Of a stretch of 64,000 nucleotides of DNA, positions 63,897 through 64,000 are shown piece by piece. How positions within the stretch are numbered: the first letter of the stretch is position 1; every line of letters starts with the position of its first letter. Position numbers and translations under genes: made by a program. The stretch is taken from the NCBI GenBank assembly GCA_947650285.1, contig CANTFL010001216.1:124001-188000 (forward strand), written 5' to 3'. The notes under the pieces are model-generated. The model was not told the origin of the DNA. It saw nothing but the letters and a program-made list of their open reading frames with translations, and did not search any database. The DNA comes from Hyaloperonospora brassicae. Taxonomy: Eukaryota; Oomycota; Peronosporomycetes; Peronosporales; Peronosporaceae.

Positions 63897-64000
63897 ATGA
63901 GCAAGGTACGGACGTCTATGCCTCTCTATGCCTCTCTGTGTATCACTCCCCTGACTTCCAGCACGCGCGCATCTCCACGACGATCTCTCTCTCTCTCTCT
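63897..64000 (+). CDS. Possible first exon of a gene running off the right edge
   Basis: ATGAGCAAG at 63897-63905 is followed by a strong donor (GTACGG). A possible acceptor CTTCCAG ends at 63961, giving a 56-base intron. After it the frame reads HARISTTIS before a CT run that fills the window end. Alternatively the intron is longer and the CT run is its polypyrimidine tract. Identity cannot be told from three codons. Confidence 0.22.
   Translation, partial: MSKVRTSMPLYASLCITPLTSSTRASPRRSLSLS
63984..64000. repeat. (TC)n microsatellite at the right edge
   Basis: A pure TC run reaching the window end; its full length is unknown. Confidence 0.8.

Noticed and set aside
1..64000. CRISPR arrays, tRNA and rRNA genes
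   Set aside because: No regularly spaced repeats other than microsatellites, and no tRNA B-box with a matching cloverleaf or rRNA sequence was recognised by eye. A tRNA scan could still find one.

Overview
The window is nuclear DNA of an oomycete, most likely a Peronosporales species (Phytophthora or a downy mildew). The support is a secreted WY-type effector candidate with an EER motif, long intron-poor genes with a few short GT-AG introns, initiator-like TCATT sites, and a large LINE in gene-sparse DNA. I cannot name the species.

Layout. From 1 to 43 kb the DNA is gene-dense and mostly housekeeping: the C-terminal part of ATP-citrate lyase (1-1067), a Cdt1-like replication licensing factor (2465-3583), an FAD oxidoreductase with a C-terminal membrane anchor (4753-6177), RPB11 with one intron (7230-7696), a very long intronless SZT2 homologue on the minus strand (7912-20697), the proteasome subunit RPN2/PSMD1 with a separate first exon (22699-25912), an AAAP amino acid transporter (26795-28351), VPS45 (28640-30523), a DUF4833-like protein (30769-31398, minus), SDA1 (33156-35282), a two-exon sugar transporter (35580-37406, minus), the spliceosomal protein SmB (39566-40631, minus) and a zinc-finger-like protein (41933-42859, minus). 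A possible small unrecognised three-exon gene (42972-43610) faces the zinc-finger gene.

From 43.6 to 60.9 kb the DNA is gene-sparse. It holds the secreted WY-type effector candidate (48637-49572, minus) and an 8.9-kb LINE (50745-59630) bounded by exact 18-bp direct repeats. The first LINE reading frame combines a gag-like part with a CCHC knuckle and what looks like an OTU-type cysteine protease. The second carries an APE endonuclease, a reverse transcriptase and a C-terminal zinc motif. The copy is dead: six in-frame stops and one frame change. Genes resume with VPS33 (60904-62931), and a possible first exon lies at the right edge.

Functional threads. VPS45 and VPS33 are two different Sec1/Munc18 proteins of the endosome-to-vacuole route. 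SZT2, in animals, links amino acid status to TORC1, and amino acid and sugar carriers lie in the same window, but I see no sign of co-regulation. RPB11, SmB, SDA1, Cdt1 and RPN2 are general growth genes. Intergenic regions carry CT/GA and tetranucleotide microsatellites, some of them in the polypyrimidine position before a splice acceptor.
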